Shown here in pieces: positions 43,296 to 52,188 of a stretch of 64,000 nucleotides of DNA. The translations under genes were made by a program, and so were the position numbers. Source of the DNA: an uncultured Lachnospiraceae bacterium (lineage in GTDB: Bacteria; Bacillota; Clostridia; Lachnospirales; Lachnospiraceae); assembly GCA_910585605.1 (NCBI GenBank), contig CAJUFL010000010.1, positions 18,130 through 82,129 of the forward strand, written 5' to 3'. Positions within the stretch are counted from its first letter, which is position 1, and every line of letters starts with the position of its first letter. A model generated the notes under the pieces. It saw only the letters and a program-made list of their open reading frames with translations, did not search any database and had not been told where the DNA came from.

Positions 43296-45560
43296 ATGGA
43301 AAACACATTTATAGAAGTAAAATCAAACGGAGTAGTTTCTGCAAAACAGGGCAGTAACGGCAGATCTCCCTATGAACATCAGAGAAAGGCCATGGAGTGT
43401 CTTGATATTATTGATAAACTCGACGATTACAGCACATTAGTTGTTCTTCCGACCGGTGGTGGGAAGACTTACACGGCTTCATCATGGTTGTTGAAGGCTG
43501 CACTCAACAAGCATAAGAAGATTTTATGGATTGCACACAGACAGACTTTGCTTGATCAGGCAGCGGAATCATTTCAGAAATTTGCCTATGCTGAAAATAT
43601 GCCTAATGTATCAAGTTTCAAATACAGGATTGTGTCAGGTTCGACCGACCACGACAGAACTATAGATATTGTGGGTACTGACAATCTTCTAATTGCGAGT
43701 AAGGACAGCTTGGGGAGAAATCTGCAAGCGTTAGATTCATGGGTTAAGGGAGAAAAAGAGGTTTATCTGGTAATCGACGAGGCTCATCACTCAACAGCTA
43801 AAACATACAGAAAAGTCATTGATTATGTTAAGAGCAATGTGAGCCATGTCAAGATTATAGGTCTTACAGCTACACCGTTCAGGACGGCTGACAGCGAACA
43901 GGGACTTCTTGCGAAGATTTATACAGATGGAGTAAATCTTGGCAAGCCTGTCAAGGATAATAAAGGCATTACATATAAGATTGACCTTAAAATCCTGATT
44001 AACCGCAGTATATTGTCACGTCCGATTTTCGAGAGTTACAGTACTGAAGAGGGATTCGGTAACAACTTGGGCAAGGATGATTGGGACAGGATTTCACATT
44101 TAGATATTCTGCCTGATGATATTGCCGAGCAGATGGCGGAAAGTGCAGCCAGGAACAAGCTGATAATTGATACATATAAGAAAAATGAGGAGACATATGG
44201 TAAGACGATAGTATTTGCCGTCAATGTTGTTCATGCTATCACACTCGCTAAATTATTTAACAAAGCAGGTGTAAAGGCAGAGTTTATCGTGTCTGATGTA
44301 AAGGACATGGTTACTGGTGTGAGAATAAGCAGCAAGGATAATGAGAAAAAGCTGGAGAGCTATAGAAACGGAGACACCAAGGTTCTTATAAATGTGAATA
44401 TACTGACAGAGGGTGTAGACCTCCCACAGACGCAGACGGTTTTTCTTGCCAGACCGACGGTTTCGACTATCCTTATGACACAGATGATAGGCAGGGCACT
44501 TCGAGGTACGAGTGCAGGTGGAACTGCCTATGCACATATCGTGTCATTTATAGACGATTGGGATGAACATATCGCATGGGTCAATCCGGAAAGTCTGTTT
44601 GTGGATGATGAGTCTGATTTTTCTGACAATCCTATCGAACATCAGAGGCATGAGCTTCGCATGATAGCCATATCCAAGATAGAGGAGTTTGCGGCTATCC
44701 TTGATGATTCAGTGGATACTACGGCTATCGAGAGAGTGCCGTTTGAGAAACGTATTCCTATTGGAATGTATGCCTTTACATGTCTTGAAGAGAATGGTAT
44801 GGATCACTCTTATCAGGTTATGGTATATGACAGCACACAGGAAGCTTATGAGGACATGATGTATGCTCTTCCGGCTTTGTTCAAGGATTTTGGGGTAGAT
44901 GATGAGTTTGTAGACGAGGACACATTATATGATATGGCAGATCAGATAGCGGATACATTCTTTACAGGAGAAATGATTCCACCATATTCCGAGGAGGATA
45001 TCATTCATATTCTTATGTACTATGCACAGTATGAGGATATACCGAAGTTTTATACATTTAAGGATATTGATAAGAGTAAGCTCGATGTGGCAGCCATTGC
45101 AAGGCATATCTGGGATGAGGATATGGGTCCAAGAAAGAAAGCGGAGTATGTGGATTCTATCTGGGAGGACACAGACGATAATATGCTTCGTTTGTTCTTC
45201 GGGAGGAAAGTATATTTTTGGAGACAGCTTGATATTGAGATGATGAAGCTTGGGGATCCTGATATTTTTGAAGTCGAGCAGAATGTAAAGTATGGTAAGC
45301 GTGATTTTGAGGATATGTCTCTTTCTGAAATCAGAGAGCACGATCCAAATTATGAAAAAGAACTTCGTGACGGTGCATTTGAAAAGGCAATGAACGAGGA
45401 CGGATGCTATGTTTGTGCAGAGTGTGGTTTGGAAAGTGAGTATAGGATTCCTTTCCAAGTTGACCATATTGTTCCGCTAAATAAGCACGGAAAGACTGTG
45501 CCTGACAACTTACAGGTTTTGTGTAGGAGCTGCAATGCGAAGAAGAGTGATAAGCTATGA
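43296..45560 (+). CDS. Superfamily 2 helicase fused to HNH endonuclease
   Basis: 754 residues. Walker A PTGGGKT (52-58), DEAH (161-164), LTATPFRT, helicase C with TEGVDLPQTQ and QMIGRALRG, a middle region (about 450-690) of unknown fold, and a C-terminal HNH domain with CYVCAECG, DH at 723-724 and LCRSCN. This resembles a single-chain restriction enzyme that translocates and cuts. It starts 26 nt after the PLD gene with moderate SD, and base composition is slightly richer in G+C, so it may be a separate module. Confidence 0.85.
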   Translation: MENTFIEVKSNGVVSAKQGSNGRSPYEHQRKAMECLDIIDKLDDYSTLVVLPTGGGKTYTASSWLLKAALNKHKKILWIAHRQTLLDQAAESFQKFAYAENMPNVSSFKYRIVSGSTDHDRTIDIVGTDNLLIASKDSLGRNLQALDSWVKGEKEVYLVIDEAHHSTAKTYRKVIDYVKSNVSHVKIIGLTATPFRTADSEQGLLAKIYTDGVNLGKPVKDNKGITYKIDLKILINRSILSRPIFESYSTEEGFGNNLGKDDWDRISHLDILPDDIAEQMAESAARNKLIIDTYKKNEETYGKTIVFAVNVVHAITLAKLFNKAGVKAEFIVSDVKDMVTGVRISSKDNEKKLESYRNGDTKVLINVNILTEGVDLPQTQTVFLARPTVSTILMTQMIGRALRGTSAGGTAYAHIVSFIDDWDEHIAWVNPESLFVDDESDFSDNPIEHQRHELRMIAISKIEEFAAILDDSVDTTAIERVPFEKRIPIGMYAFTCLEENGMDHSYQVMVYDSTQEAYEDMMYALPALFKDFGVDDEFVDEDTLYDMADQIADTFFTGEMIPPYSEEDIIHILMYYAQYEDIPKFYTFKDIDKSKLDVAAIARHIWDEDMGPRKKAEYVDSIWEDTDDNMLRLFFGRKVYFWRQLDIEMMKLGDPDIFEVEQNVKYGKRDFEDMSLSEIREHDPNYEKELRDGAFEKAMNEDGCYVCAECGLESEYRIPFQVDHIVPLNKHGKTVPDNLQVLCRSCNAKKSDKL

Positions 45561-46096
45561 TGAATATTACGGAATTATTTTATGATTCGTATTCACTTGC
45601 ATTATTTGCGGTTAGTCACGAGATGGGTAGCCGCAGTGCGATGGATTTTTTAGAAAAAATACATAGAGAAGAGAAGTCTTTTTTGCATCCGGATTATGTG
45701 AGTGATAAAAAGTTGTTCTTCTCGGATACGCTATATTGGATGGAATATCTGATAGATAAGGAGAAACTGGATGCGGAGTTTCCGATTGTTGAAAAGGATT
45801 TCAAGGCAACAGGGAAAACTTTTGTCAGGGAAAGTGTGATGTCAGATTATCCGGATATTGATTTGTTTTTCATGTTTATGCGGCTTCGTATTCTTTATGT
45901 GGACAAGCAGAACTATGAAAGAATGAAATTACGGACACTTCTACGCAGCTACGGATATAAAAGAAGAAGTCCTGCAATAGTAGCACATATAAACAAATGC
46001 CTGATATTTTACCACATACAACCTTATCTCAGGGATTATGAGCAATGTGAGATTGAAAAGGTGGATATTGACGATATGATTACATTTAGAGTGTAA
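45557..46096 (+). CDS. Unknown protein coupled to helicase-HNH
   Basis: 179 residues, ATG overlapping the helicase stop. Helical, with a basic segment near residue 130 (YGYKRRSPAIVAHINKCLIFYHI; shown in part: GYKRRSPAI) that could contact nucleic acid. No catalytic motif recognised. Strict overlap with the helicase-HNH gene suggests a specificity or inhibitory partner; this is inference. Confidence 0.6.
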   Translation: MMNITELFYDSYSLALFAVSHEMGSRSAMDFLEKIHREEKSFLHPDYVSDKKLFFSDTLYWMEYLIDKEKLDAEFPIVEKDFKATGKTFVRESVMSDYPDIDLFFMFMRLRILYVDKQNYERMKLRTLLRSYGYKRRSPAIVAHINKCLIFYHIQPYLRDYEQCEIEKVDIDDMITFRV

Positions 46097-46121
46097 GAAT
46101 AGATATGGAGAGGCTTGATGT

Positions 46122-46802
46122 ATGTTAGGTAGTAACAAAGGAAGAAAACTCGATAAATATGTACCTGATTATGTTGTATATGACTTGGAGACAACAGGCG
46201 TTGTGTATTCAAGGGATAAGATACTTGAAATTGGTGTAGTCAAGGTTCGTGGTGGCAAGGTGGTAGACGAATTTGCCAGCCTTGTTAATCCCGAGTGCAA
46301 CATACCGTATCAGGCTGTGATGGTGAGTGGGATAGATGACGATATGGTAAAGGATGCACCGGTGTTATCAGAAGTATTACCAAAGTTTATTGAGTTTATC
46401 GGTGATGATGTACTTGTGGGACATAATATTCATAATTTTGATAATCACTTCATATATCGCTTTTCGGAGGAGTGTTTCGGGAAAGTGCCTGATAATGATT
46501 ATGTAGATACTCTGCATCTGGCAAGAGGAATATATCCTGATATGAAGCACCATAAGTTATCTGATCTGGTTGATTATTATGGAATAGAATTACGTGGGGC
46601 ACACAGGGCATTATCTGATAGCAGGATGAATCAACAGGTATATGAACATCTTGCGGTAGATTTGAAGCGGATAGGCATAGATGAGTCAAGGATTAAACGG
46701 TGTCCGAGATGTGGAGAGCCTATGCGTAAAAGAAATGGCAAGTATGGCGAGTTTTGGGGCTGTGAGGGATATCCCGATTGCCGATATACGGAGAACGCTT
46801 GA
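46122..46802 (+). CDS. DnaQ-like 3'-5' exonuclease with C-terminal topoisomerase-type zinc finger
   Basis: 226 residues. The DEDDh exonuclease motifs are visible: D21-L-E23 (YDLETTG), GHNIHNFDNHF, and AHRALSDS. Residues about 190-224 hold a C4 zinc finger of the topoisomerase I type (CPRC...CEGYPDC), which binds single-stranded DNA. Such fusions would direct the exonuclease to nicked or unwound DNA, fitting the surrounding helicases and nickase. Confidence 0.87.
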   Translation: MLGSNKGRKLDKYVPDYVVYDLETTGVVYSRDKILEIGVVKVRGGKVVDEFASLVNPECNIPYQAVMVSGIDDDMVKDAPVLSEVLPKFIEFIGDDVLVGHNIHNFDNHFIYRFSEECFGKVPDNDYVDTLHLARGIYPDMKHHKLSDLVDYYGIELRGAHRALSDSRMNQQVYEHLAVDLKRIGIDESRIKRCPRCGEPMRKRNGKYGEFWGCEGYPDCRYTENA

Positions 46803-46806
46803 ATAT

Positions 46807-47475
46807 ATGAAGATAGCAACTTGGAATGTGGAAAGGTTAAAACATTATAAAGATATTTCTCTGATATGTCAGGAAATAGAAAAATGTGATGCAGATATTT
46901 TTGTGCTTACAGAAACGGATAGCAGGCTTTTACCAACATAACCTTTTTATTATCATACACCATATCTCATAGGAGAACAGGTAGTACGATATGCTGATAC
47001 AGAGAACCGGGTGTCAATTTATTCAAGGTTTGAATGTATAGATGAATATCCTACATACGATGAAAAAACAGCTATTTGCAGGGAGATCAGGACTGATAGG
47101 GGGAATTTGGTTGTATATGGTACAATCATGGGGATATTCGGAAATCGGAGACCTGATTTCAAAGAGGATGTGACTAAACAGATGGAAGATATCAGGAAGT
47201 TATCTGTATCCGGGAAGAATACCTGTGTAATTGGAGACTTTAATCTCAGCTTTTCTGATGATTATTATTTTACAAAATTTGGAAGAGATATTGTAAGAAA
47301 GACATTTTCTGAATGTGGACTTTCCATCCTGACAGCGGAAAGAGGGTGCTGTGTTGATCATATTGCAATATCAAATTCTTACATAGGTGAAGACGAGATT
47401 TTTGTGAGTGAATGGAACTATGATAAAAAATTATCCGATCATAAGGGAATCATGGTGGAACTTGGAGGGATATGA
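46807..47475 (+). pseudogene. Endonuclease/exonuclease/phosphatase (EEP) family nuclease with one in-frame stop
   Basis: From ATG 46807 the frame reads ATWNVERLK and LTETDS, then meets TAA at 46939-46941 after codon 44. The same frame continues without a break as PFYYHTPYLIGEQ... to the stop at 47473-47475. All later EEP motifs are in that frame: IGDFNLSF, DHIAIS and SDHKG. So a 222-codon EEP gene is interrupted by a single stop, probably from a Tyr or similar codon. Partial products could start at GTG 47011. It starts 4 nt after the DnaQ-like gene and its end overlaps the next gene. Confidence 0.85.
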
Positions 47476-48005
47476 TGCAGGAAGCGGAAGTAAGCCTTAG
47501 AGTAGCACTATATTATATACAGCATAAATTGACGAATGAAGATGTGACTGTATCAATAGACGGTGCTCATATAAAGACGGGAGAGAAGATTCATTTTGAT
47601 ATATGGAGTTTTCTGAGTGACAATGGATGTAAAAAAATAGAAGGCGATTCAGATCGGTGGCAGGGGAAATATCAGGTTTTCTGTTGTTCCGAGCATATAA
47701 TCATTACTTCAGAAGCAGGCATTGGTGATGTAAATGTTCAGCTTTTGGATGGAAAGAAACTGTATGTGGAGAGCAAGAAGGGGAAAGAGAATAAAAGCGG
47801 TCAGGAGTATCCGCTGATGAGGGAGGCTATCGGGCAGCTTATGACGGGTAGAGAATTGACAAAGGATATTATTCCTGCGGTAGCTGTTCCGTATTCTGAC
47901 AAGACTTATGAGCTTGCTACAAGGTGGTGCGAGTATTCACAGATAAAGAAGATAGGGATTCGTTTCATCTTGGTAAAAGCAGACGGCGATATAGTGATGA
48001 TTTGA
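47472..48005 (+). CDS. Candidate PD-(D/E)XK nuclease
   Basis: 177 residues, ATG overlapping the upstream stop. A restriction-nuclease-like core is visible: D86 (GDVNVQL), then E100-x-K102 (YVESKKG) and a following helix MREAIGQLM, in the D-x13-E-x-K order typical of PD-(D/E)XK enzymes. Function is inferred from these residues and the nuclease neighbourhood. Confidence 0.65.
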   Translation: MMQEAEVSLRVALYYIQHKLTNEDVTVSIDGAHIKTGEKIHFDIWSFLSDNGCKKIEGDSDRWQGKYQVFCCSEHIIITSEAGIGDVNVQLLDGKKLYVESKKGKENKSGQEYPLMREAIGQLMTGRELTKDIIPAVAVPYSDKTYELATRWCEYSQIKKIGIRFILVKADGDIVMI

Positions 48006-48014
48006 GGTGGTTGT

Positions 48015-48215
48015 ATGTCGAATGGACATTATTCCGATGATCCGTTGGAGGATTCCCTGTTCCGTGATGATGTATTGCGGATGCAGGAAGAAATGGATGA
48101 AGAGATACGTCAATATGAGCTTGAGCACGGTAATGACGGAAAAGGAAGTGTGGGAGCAGCAATTTTGATGCTGTTGTTGCTGGTAGGGTTCTTATTATGG
48201 TATATCTTTGGATGA
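48015..48215 (+). CDS. Small tail-anchored membrane protein
   Basis: 66 residues, GAGGTGG site 5' of ATG 48015. Acidic N-terminal helix (residues about 8-38) and one C-terminal membrane helix (about 47-65, AILMLLLLVGFLLWYIF). No signal peptide; probably inserted with the N-terminus in the cytoplasm. Role unknown; could anchor a defence complex at the membrane. Confidence 0.6.
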   Translation: MSNGHYSDDPLEDSLFRDDVLRMQEEMDEEIRQYELEHGNDGKGSVGAAILMLLLLVGFLLWYIFG

Positions 48216-48225
48216 GGTGAGAGAT

Positions 48226-48801
48226 ATGATTTGTCCGTATTGCAGGTCAAAAAATGTAATACCAATTATATATGGATTTCCCGGACCGGATATGTTTGTG
48301 GCTGCTGAAAAAGGTGAGATTAAACTTGGTGGTTGCGTAATTAGTTTGAATGGAGATGATAATGATGCATATTGTAAGGATTGTAATAAGGAATGGTCTG
48401 CAGATACGCTTCAGGTTGATGATATAATAAAGGTTAGGTATGTTGTGGATTCATGTGGATTGGAGACGAGAGATTCTCATGAACGACGGGTATATGAGAT
48501 ATTTCCGGATGGCATTGTTAGACACTATCAGTATTATGGTTATTTAAGAAAAGCGAACTATAAAAAGCATTATATGGTTGAGTGGTCAAAAGTATTGAAT
48601 CTGTTTGCTGACTTGCGTAGATTTTCAAGAAGTGATTACATGGATTTGCTTACAGAGGGTGATGGCTGTGACGGTGAATCCTATCGGCTGATAATTTCAT
48701 TTTCTGATGGAAGAAAGTTGAAATATGACGGTGGCTGCTATGGCGGTACCTTTGACTCTAGAGTATATAGCTTTATAAATGAAAATCACATAGGAAATTG
48801 A
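48226..48801 (+). CDS. Zinc-ribbon protein, unknown function
   Basis: 191 residues from ATG 48226 (GAGGTGAG upstream; an ATG at 48208 overlaps the previous gene). N-terminal zinc ribbon CPYC...CKDC (residues 3-6 and about 57-60). The C-terminal part has repeated aromatic beta-strand-like segments (YEIFPDGIVRHYQYYGY, RLIISFSDGRKLKYDGG). No known catalytic motif. Confidence 0.65.
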   Translation: MICPYCRSKNVIPIIYGFPGPDMFVAAEKGEIKLGGCVISLNGDDNDAYCKDCNKEWSADTLQVDDIIKVRYVVDSCGLETRDSHERRVYEIFPDGIVRHYQYYGYLRKANYKKHYMVEWSKVLNLFADLRRFSRSDYMDLLTEGDGCDGESYRLIISFSDGRKLKYDGGCYGGTFDSRVYSFINENHIGN

Positions 48802-48902
48802 AGGGAAAGTATGAAGATTTTTAACAAAGAGTTGAAGAATAGATTATGATTAGATAAAGTTCCGATTGTAATGTGAATTATTGGGAAGGCAAGGAGGTTT
48901 TT

Positions 48903-51900
48903 ATGGAGAAACAAAAGCATTTTTATAGCGTGTTTAGCATTCTATATAAAAACATAATTGTCGGAGAAACAACAGGTAAAAGGGAAGATTTTTATAGGTT
49001 AATATTCAATGATTTATATAAAGAAGTGGGCTATGAATATGTTGATAATGATGGTATAAGAAAAGTTACATCGGGTAATATGCCTATACATAGAAAAGTA
49101 TCAAAGAGGCTTTATTCATTTGACGGTTTTGAAAGATTAAGAAACAGTATTGAAGAGGGTGTTCTTCCACTTGTTAGGAATATAGATGATATTATAGATG
49201 GTTTTTTAGATGTATTGAATAAAGATGAGTTTATCCCTCAAGATGATAAGAGAGTATTATTATCAAATGTTGACACAAAGGATGAATTTAAGTTTTCAAG
49301 ATTTATCACTGCCTGTATGGTGTATTTGGATTATTCAGATTATATGGTTAATAAAGGAAAGGATGGCAGATTAAACATTTCATTTATGAGATTGGGAGAA
49401 AGCCAGCCACCTGCAAAATATCCAATTTATATAACGGAAGTACCGTCAAGCGTAGACGAAGTGATAGGAAGAGAAGAAGAAATAATTGCTTTAGAAGATA
49501 TTGTTATTAAGAGAAAGCGTAATTGTGTAGTGTCTTCTGTTGGTGGTCTCGGAAAAACTGAATTAATAAAAAAGTTTTTGCATGGAGTATATAGTGCTGA
49601 AACAACAGACTCTGATATTGATGCAATTGCGTGGATTTCATATGATAATGGTGATTTAAGATTTTCGTTAAAACAGGCATTGAAATTGAAGTGTGATATC
49701 GAAGATGTGTGGATGCAGGTACAAGCATTATCAGAACGCTATGGAAAAAGATTGTTGATTGTTATAGATAATGTGGAAAAAGGCGATGATGAGTACTTAT
49801 CTAAAATTGGTACTCTACCGTCGATTATTCTTGTGACAAGTCGTAGAAGAGATTTGGTTGGATTTGATGATGAACTGTTACTACAGCCGCTTTCTGTAGA
49901 TAATTGTAGAAGACTCTTTTATAAGAATTATGAATTTGAGGAAAGAGATAACGAAATTCTCAATGATATTATTGAATTAACAGCAAAATTGACAATTCTT
50001 ATTGTTATGTTAGCAAAAGTTGCCTCTTTGGAGGAGTTTTCTTTAAGGGAACTATATGATAATCTGAAAGAGAAAGGATTTAAGCTTAGCGAAGAAGATG
50101 TTTCTGTAAGACATGAAAGATTGGAAAAAGATAAAAGTATTATCGAACAGATATGTATTTTGTTCTCATTGATGAATATCAGCGAAAAAGAACAGAAGTT
50201 GCTTGCCTGCATTTCTATAATACCGAATCTGGAGTTTGATTTTGGAAAGGCAAAAAAATGGTTTGGGATAAGGAAAAACTCGGATTTAATGAAACTATAT
50301 AAGATGGGAATGATAGAAGAGGTTACGGTCAATAAAAAGCATATATATTGGATGCATTCTGTTATAGCAGCATCTGTTAGAGAGCAGAAGAAGGCGGTAA
50401 TATATGACTTATCTAGGACTTTTGTGACGATATTATCGGAAGAACTTGATTATGAAAGCACAAGCGGACGGGAATATGAGAAGACTTATTTAATACCCTT
50501 TTCATGGTCGGTAGCTGACATTATGGAGGATCATTGGAATGATGAAAAAGATGTTGTGTTTTTGGAAAACCTTTTCCATATATGTTTTGCGTGTAGTCAT
50601 TATTCCCTGTGTGCGAGACTAATTGATTTAATACTTAGAATACAAAAAGCCGGTGATATATTTGATTATAATGACATAGCAAATTCTCTTCGCAATAAAG
50701 TGGACTTGTTATTACAGTTTGACAAAGCAGGAGAAGCCGAGAAATTGTTGGCAGATATTGAAGAGTTATTTGATAAGAATAACGCATCTGACGAGGAGCG
50801 TAATATTCTAAAGTATCAGTATGCAGTTATGTATCAAGTAAAAGGTCAATTTGAAAAGTCAAAATTATATTATCAACAATGTATAGATGAGGCGGAATCT
50901 ACAGATTATGAGTATTCAAATAGAGATAAAGCTACTGCATATGCTAATATGGGGAGAATGCTTACAGATAGTGGCGATTATACAGAAGCTCATGATTATT
51001 TAAGGAAAGCGATAGAACTACATGGTGAAGATGAAGACGATGCTGATATAATGATTTGCTATTGTACACTCGCAGCAGTATGTACGGAACTTATGCAAAT
51101 TGGTCTGGGGACGACTTATGTTGAAGAGGCTGTTTCGTGTTTTGAAAAAGTGATTAAATTCCGAGAACAAAAACTGGGGATGCATCATGCTGACACGGCT
51201 GTTGCATATCATGATTATGCGTTCTTCTGGTATGTTCTAGGTGTGTATGATAGAGCATTGAAATATAACGAAATGGCATATGATATAGAATATGAGTTGT
51301 TTGCGAAACATAGTATAACCAGATTAAGAAGTCTTAATACAAAGGCGTTGATTCTATTTGAAGATAATCAGCAGGAAGAAGCTCTAGGGATTTTTGAAGA
51401 AATCATTGCAGATTGCGAGAGCATGAACGCCGATTATATTGTGGATTTAGCAGATTTTGAATACAATTATGCTATTTCGTTAGCTGATTTGGAGTACTAC
51501 GATAGAGCAAAGGAGATGTACGAGAAATGTATTGATATTTGGAAAGGATTATCAGAGGAAGGGTTTAGAAAACTAGCGGAGGCATATCTGGGTTATGCAA
51601 ATATACTGTTAATGGAAGGCAATATCAAAGCCGCAAAAACAAATTATGTACTTGCGAAGAATCATATTACAGAAGATTTTTATCTTATGGCAGATGTCAT
51701 GGATAATATTGCATTATGTAGTATGGCAATGGATGATGTTGATTCATCTGCGAGAGAATTTGCGGAATTGGTACAGTTACTTATTGAATTTAATGCATAT
51801 GATGAAGAAACAAAATTGAATTTGTGTAATAATTTGGCAGAAGTAATAAAGGCTGATGAAGATATTCAAAAAAATATCAAACCGAAATTGCTGCTATGTC

Positions 51901-52013
51901 TAAAAGATGATGATGCGAGTTTAAAATACATAAATGATTATTTTTCGGAAATAAAAGAAAATTTAGCACAAAATGTAGAACAGACATATGGATGTTTATC
52001 ACGTATAATTTAA
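48903..52013 (+). CDS. STAND/NB-ARC NTPase with TPR repeats, candidate immune sensor
   Basis: 1036 residues from ATG 48903 after AAGGAGG. N-terminal domain of about 170 residues not recognised; NB-ARC-type NTPase with Walker A GGLGKT (214-219), Walker B LLIVIDN (D289), SIILVTSRR; a winged-helix region to about 500; then TPR-like helical repeats from about 590 to 1000 (AYANMGRMLTDSGDYTEAHDYLRKAI is one unit; seen in part as GDYTEAHDYLRKA). STAND proteins of this build sense phage proteins and trigger an effector. No nuclease, protease or TIR motif is evident in the N-terminal part. Confidence 0.85.
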   Translation: MEKQKHFYSVFSILYKNIIVGETTGKREDFYRLIFNDLYKEVGYEYVDNDGIRKVTSGNMPIHRKVSKRLYSFDGFERLRNSIEEGVLPLVRNIDDIIDGFLDVLNKDEFIPQDDKRVLLSNVDTKDEFKFSRFITACMVYLDYSDYMVNKGKDGRLNISFMRLGESQPPAKYPIYITEVPSSVDEVIGREEEIIALEDIVIKRKRNCVVSSVGGLGKTELIKKFLHGVYSAETTDSDIDAIAWISYDNGDLRFSLKQALKLKCDIEDVWMQVQALSERYGKRLLIVIDNVEKGDDEYLSKIGTLPSIILVTSRRRDLVGFDDELLLQPLSVDNCRRLFYKNYEFEERDNEILNDIIELTAKLTILIVMLAKVASLEEFSLRELYDNLKEKGFKLSEEDVSVRHERLEKDKSIIEQICILFSLMNISEKEQKLLACISIIPNLEFDFGKAKKWFGIRKNSDLMKLYKMGMIEEVTVNKKHIYWMHSVIAASVREQKKAVIYDLSRTFVTILSEELDYESTSGREYEKTYLIPFSWSVADIMEDHWNDEKDVVFLENLFHICFACSHYSLCARLIDLILRIQKAGDIFDYNDIANSLRNKVDLLLQFDKAGEAEKLLADIEELFDKNNASDEERNILKYQYAVMYQVKGQFEKSKLYYQQCIDEAESTDYEYSNRDKATAYANMGRMLTDSGDYTEAHDYLRKAIELHGEDEDDADIMICYCTLAAVCTELMQIGLGTTYVEEAVSCFEKVIKFREQKLGMHHADTAVAYHDYAFFWYVLGVYDRALKYNEMAYDIEYELFAKHSITRLRSLNTKALILFEDNQQEEALGIFEEIIADCESMNADYIVDLADFEYNYAISLADLEYYDRAKEMYEKCIDIWKGLSEEGFRKLAEAYLGYANILLMEGNIKAAKTNYVLAKNHITEDFYLMADVMDNIALCSMAMDDVDSSAREFAELVQLLIEFNAYDEETKLNLCNNLAEVIKADEDIQKNIKPKLLLCLKDDDASLKYINDYFSEIKENLAQNVEQTYGCLSRII

Positions 52014-52054
52014 GCATAGTAATTGCTTAGATGATTGGTGATGGTGTCATTATG

Positions 52055-52151
52055 AATACACCTGTGGTTCTGGCGATTGCTTAGGGTCATCGGTGTATTT
52101 TAATATGAATAAGATTTTTAGATGTTAAAACGCTGTTATTCATTTTAACAG
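52055..52151 (+). other. Structured leader between STAND gene and next gene
   Basis: AATACACC (52055-52062) pairs with GGTGTATT (52092-52099). Downstream, CTGTTA/TAACAG (52133-52138, 52146-52151) competes with GTTAAAA/TTTTAAC (52124-52130, 52143-52149). This may be a terminator or attenuator-like leader. No promoter is obvious. Confidence 0.45.
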
Positions 52152-52188
52152 ATTCAATTCAAGATGATTTCGAATGGAGGTATTTAAA

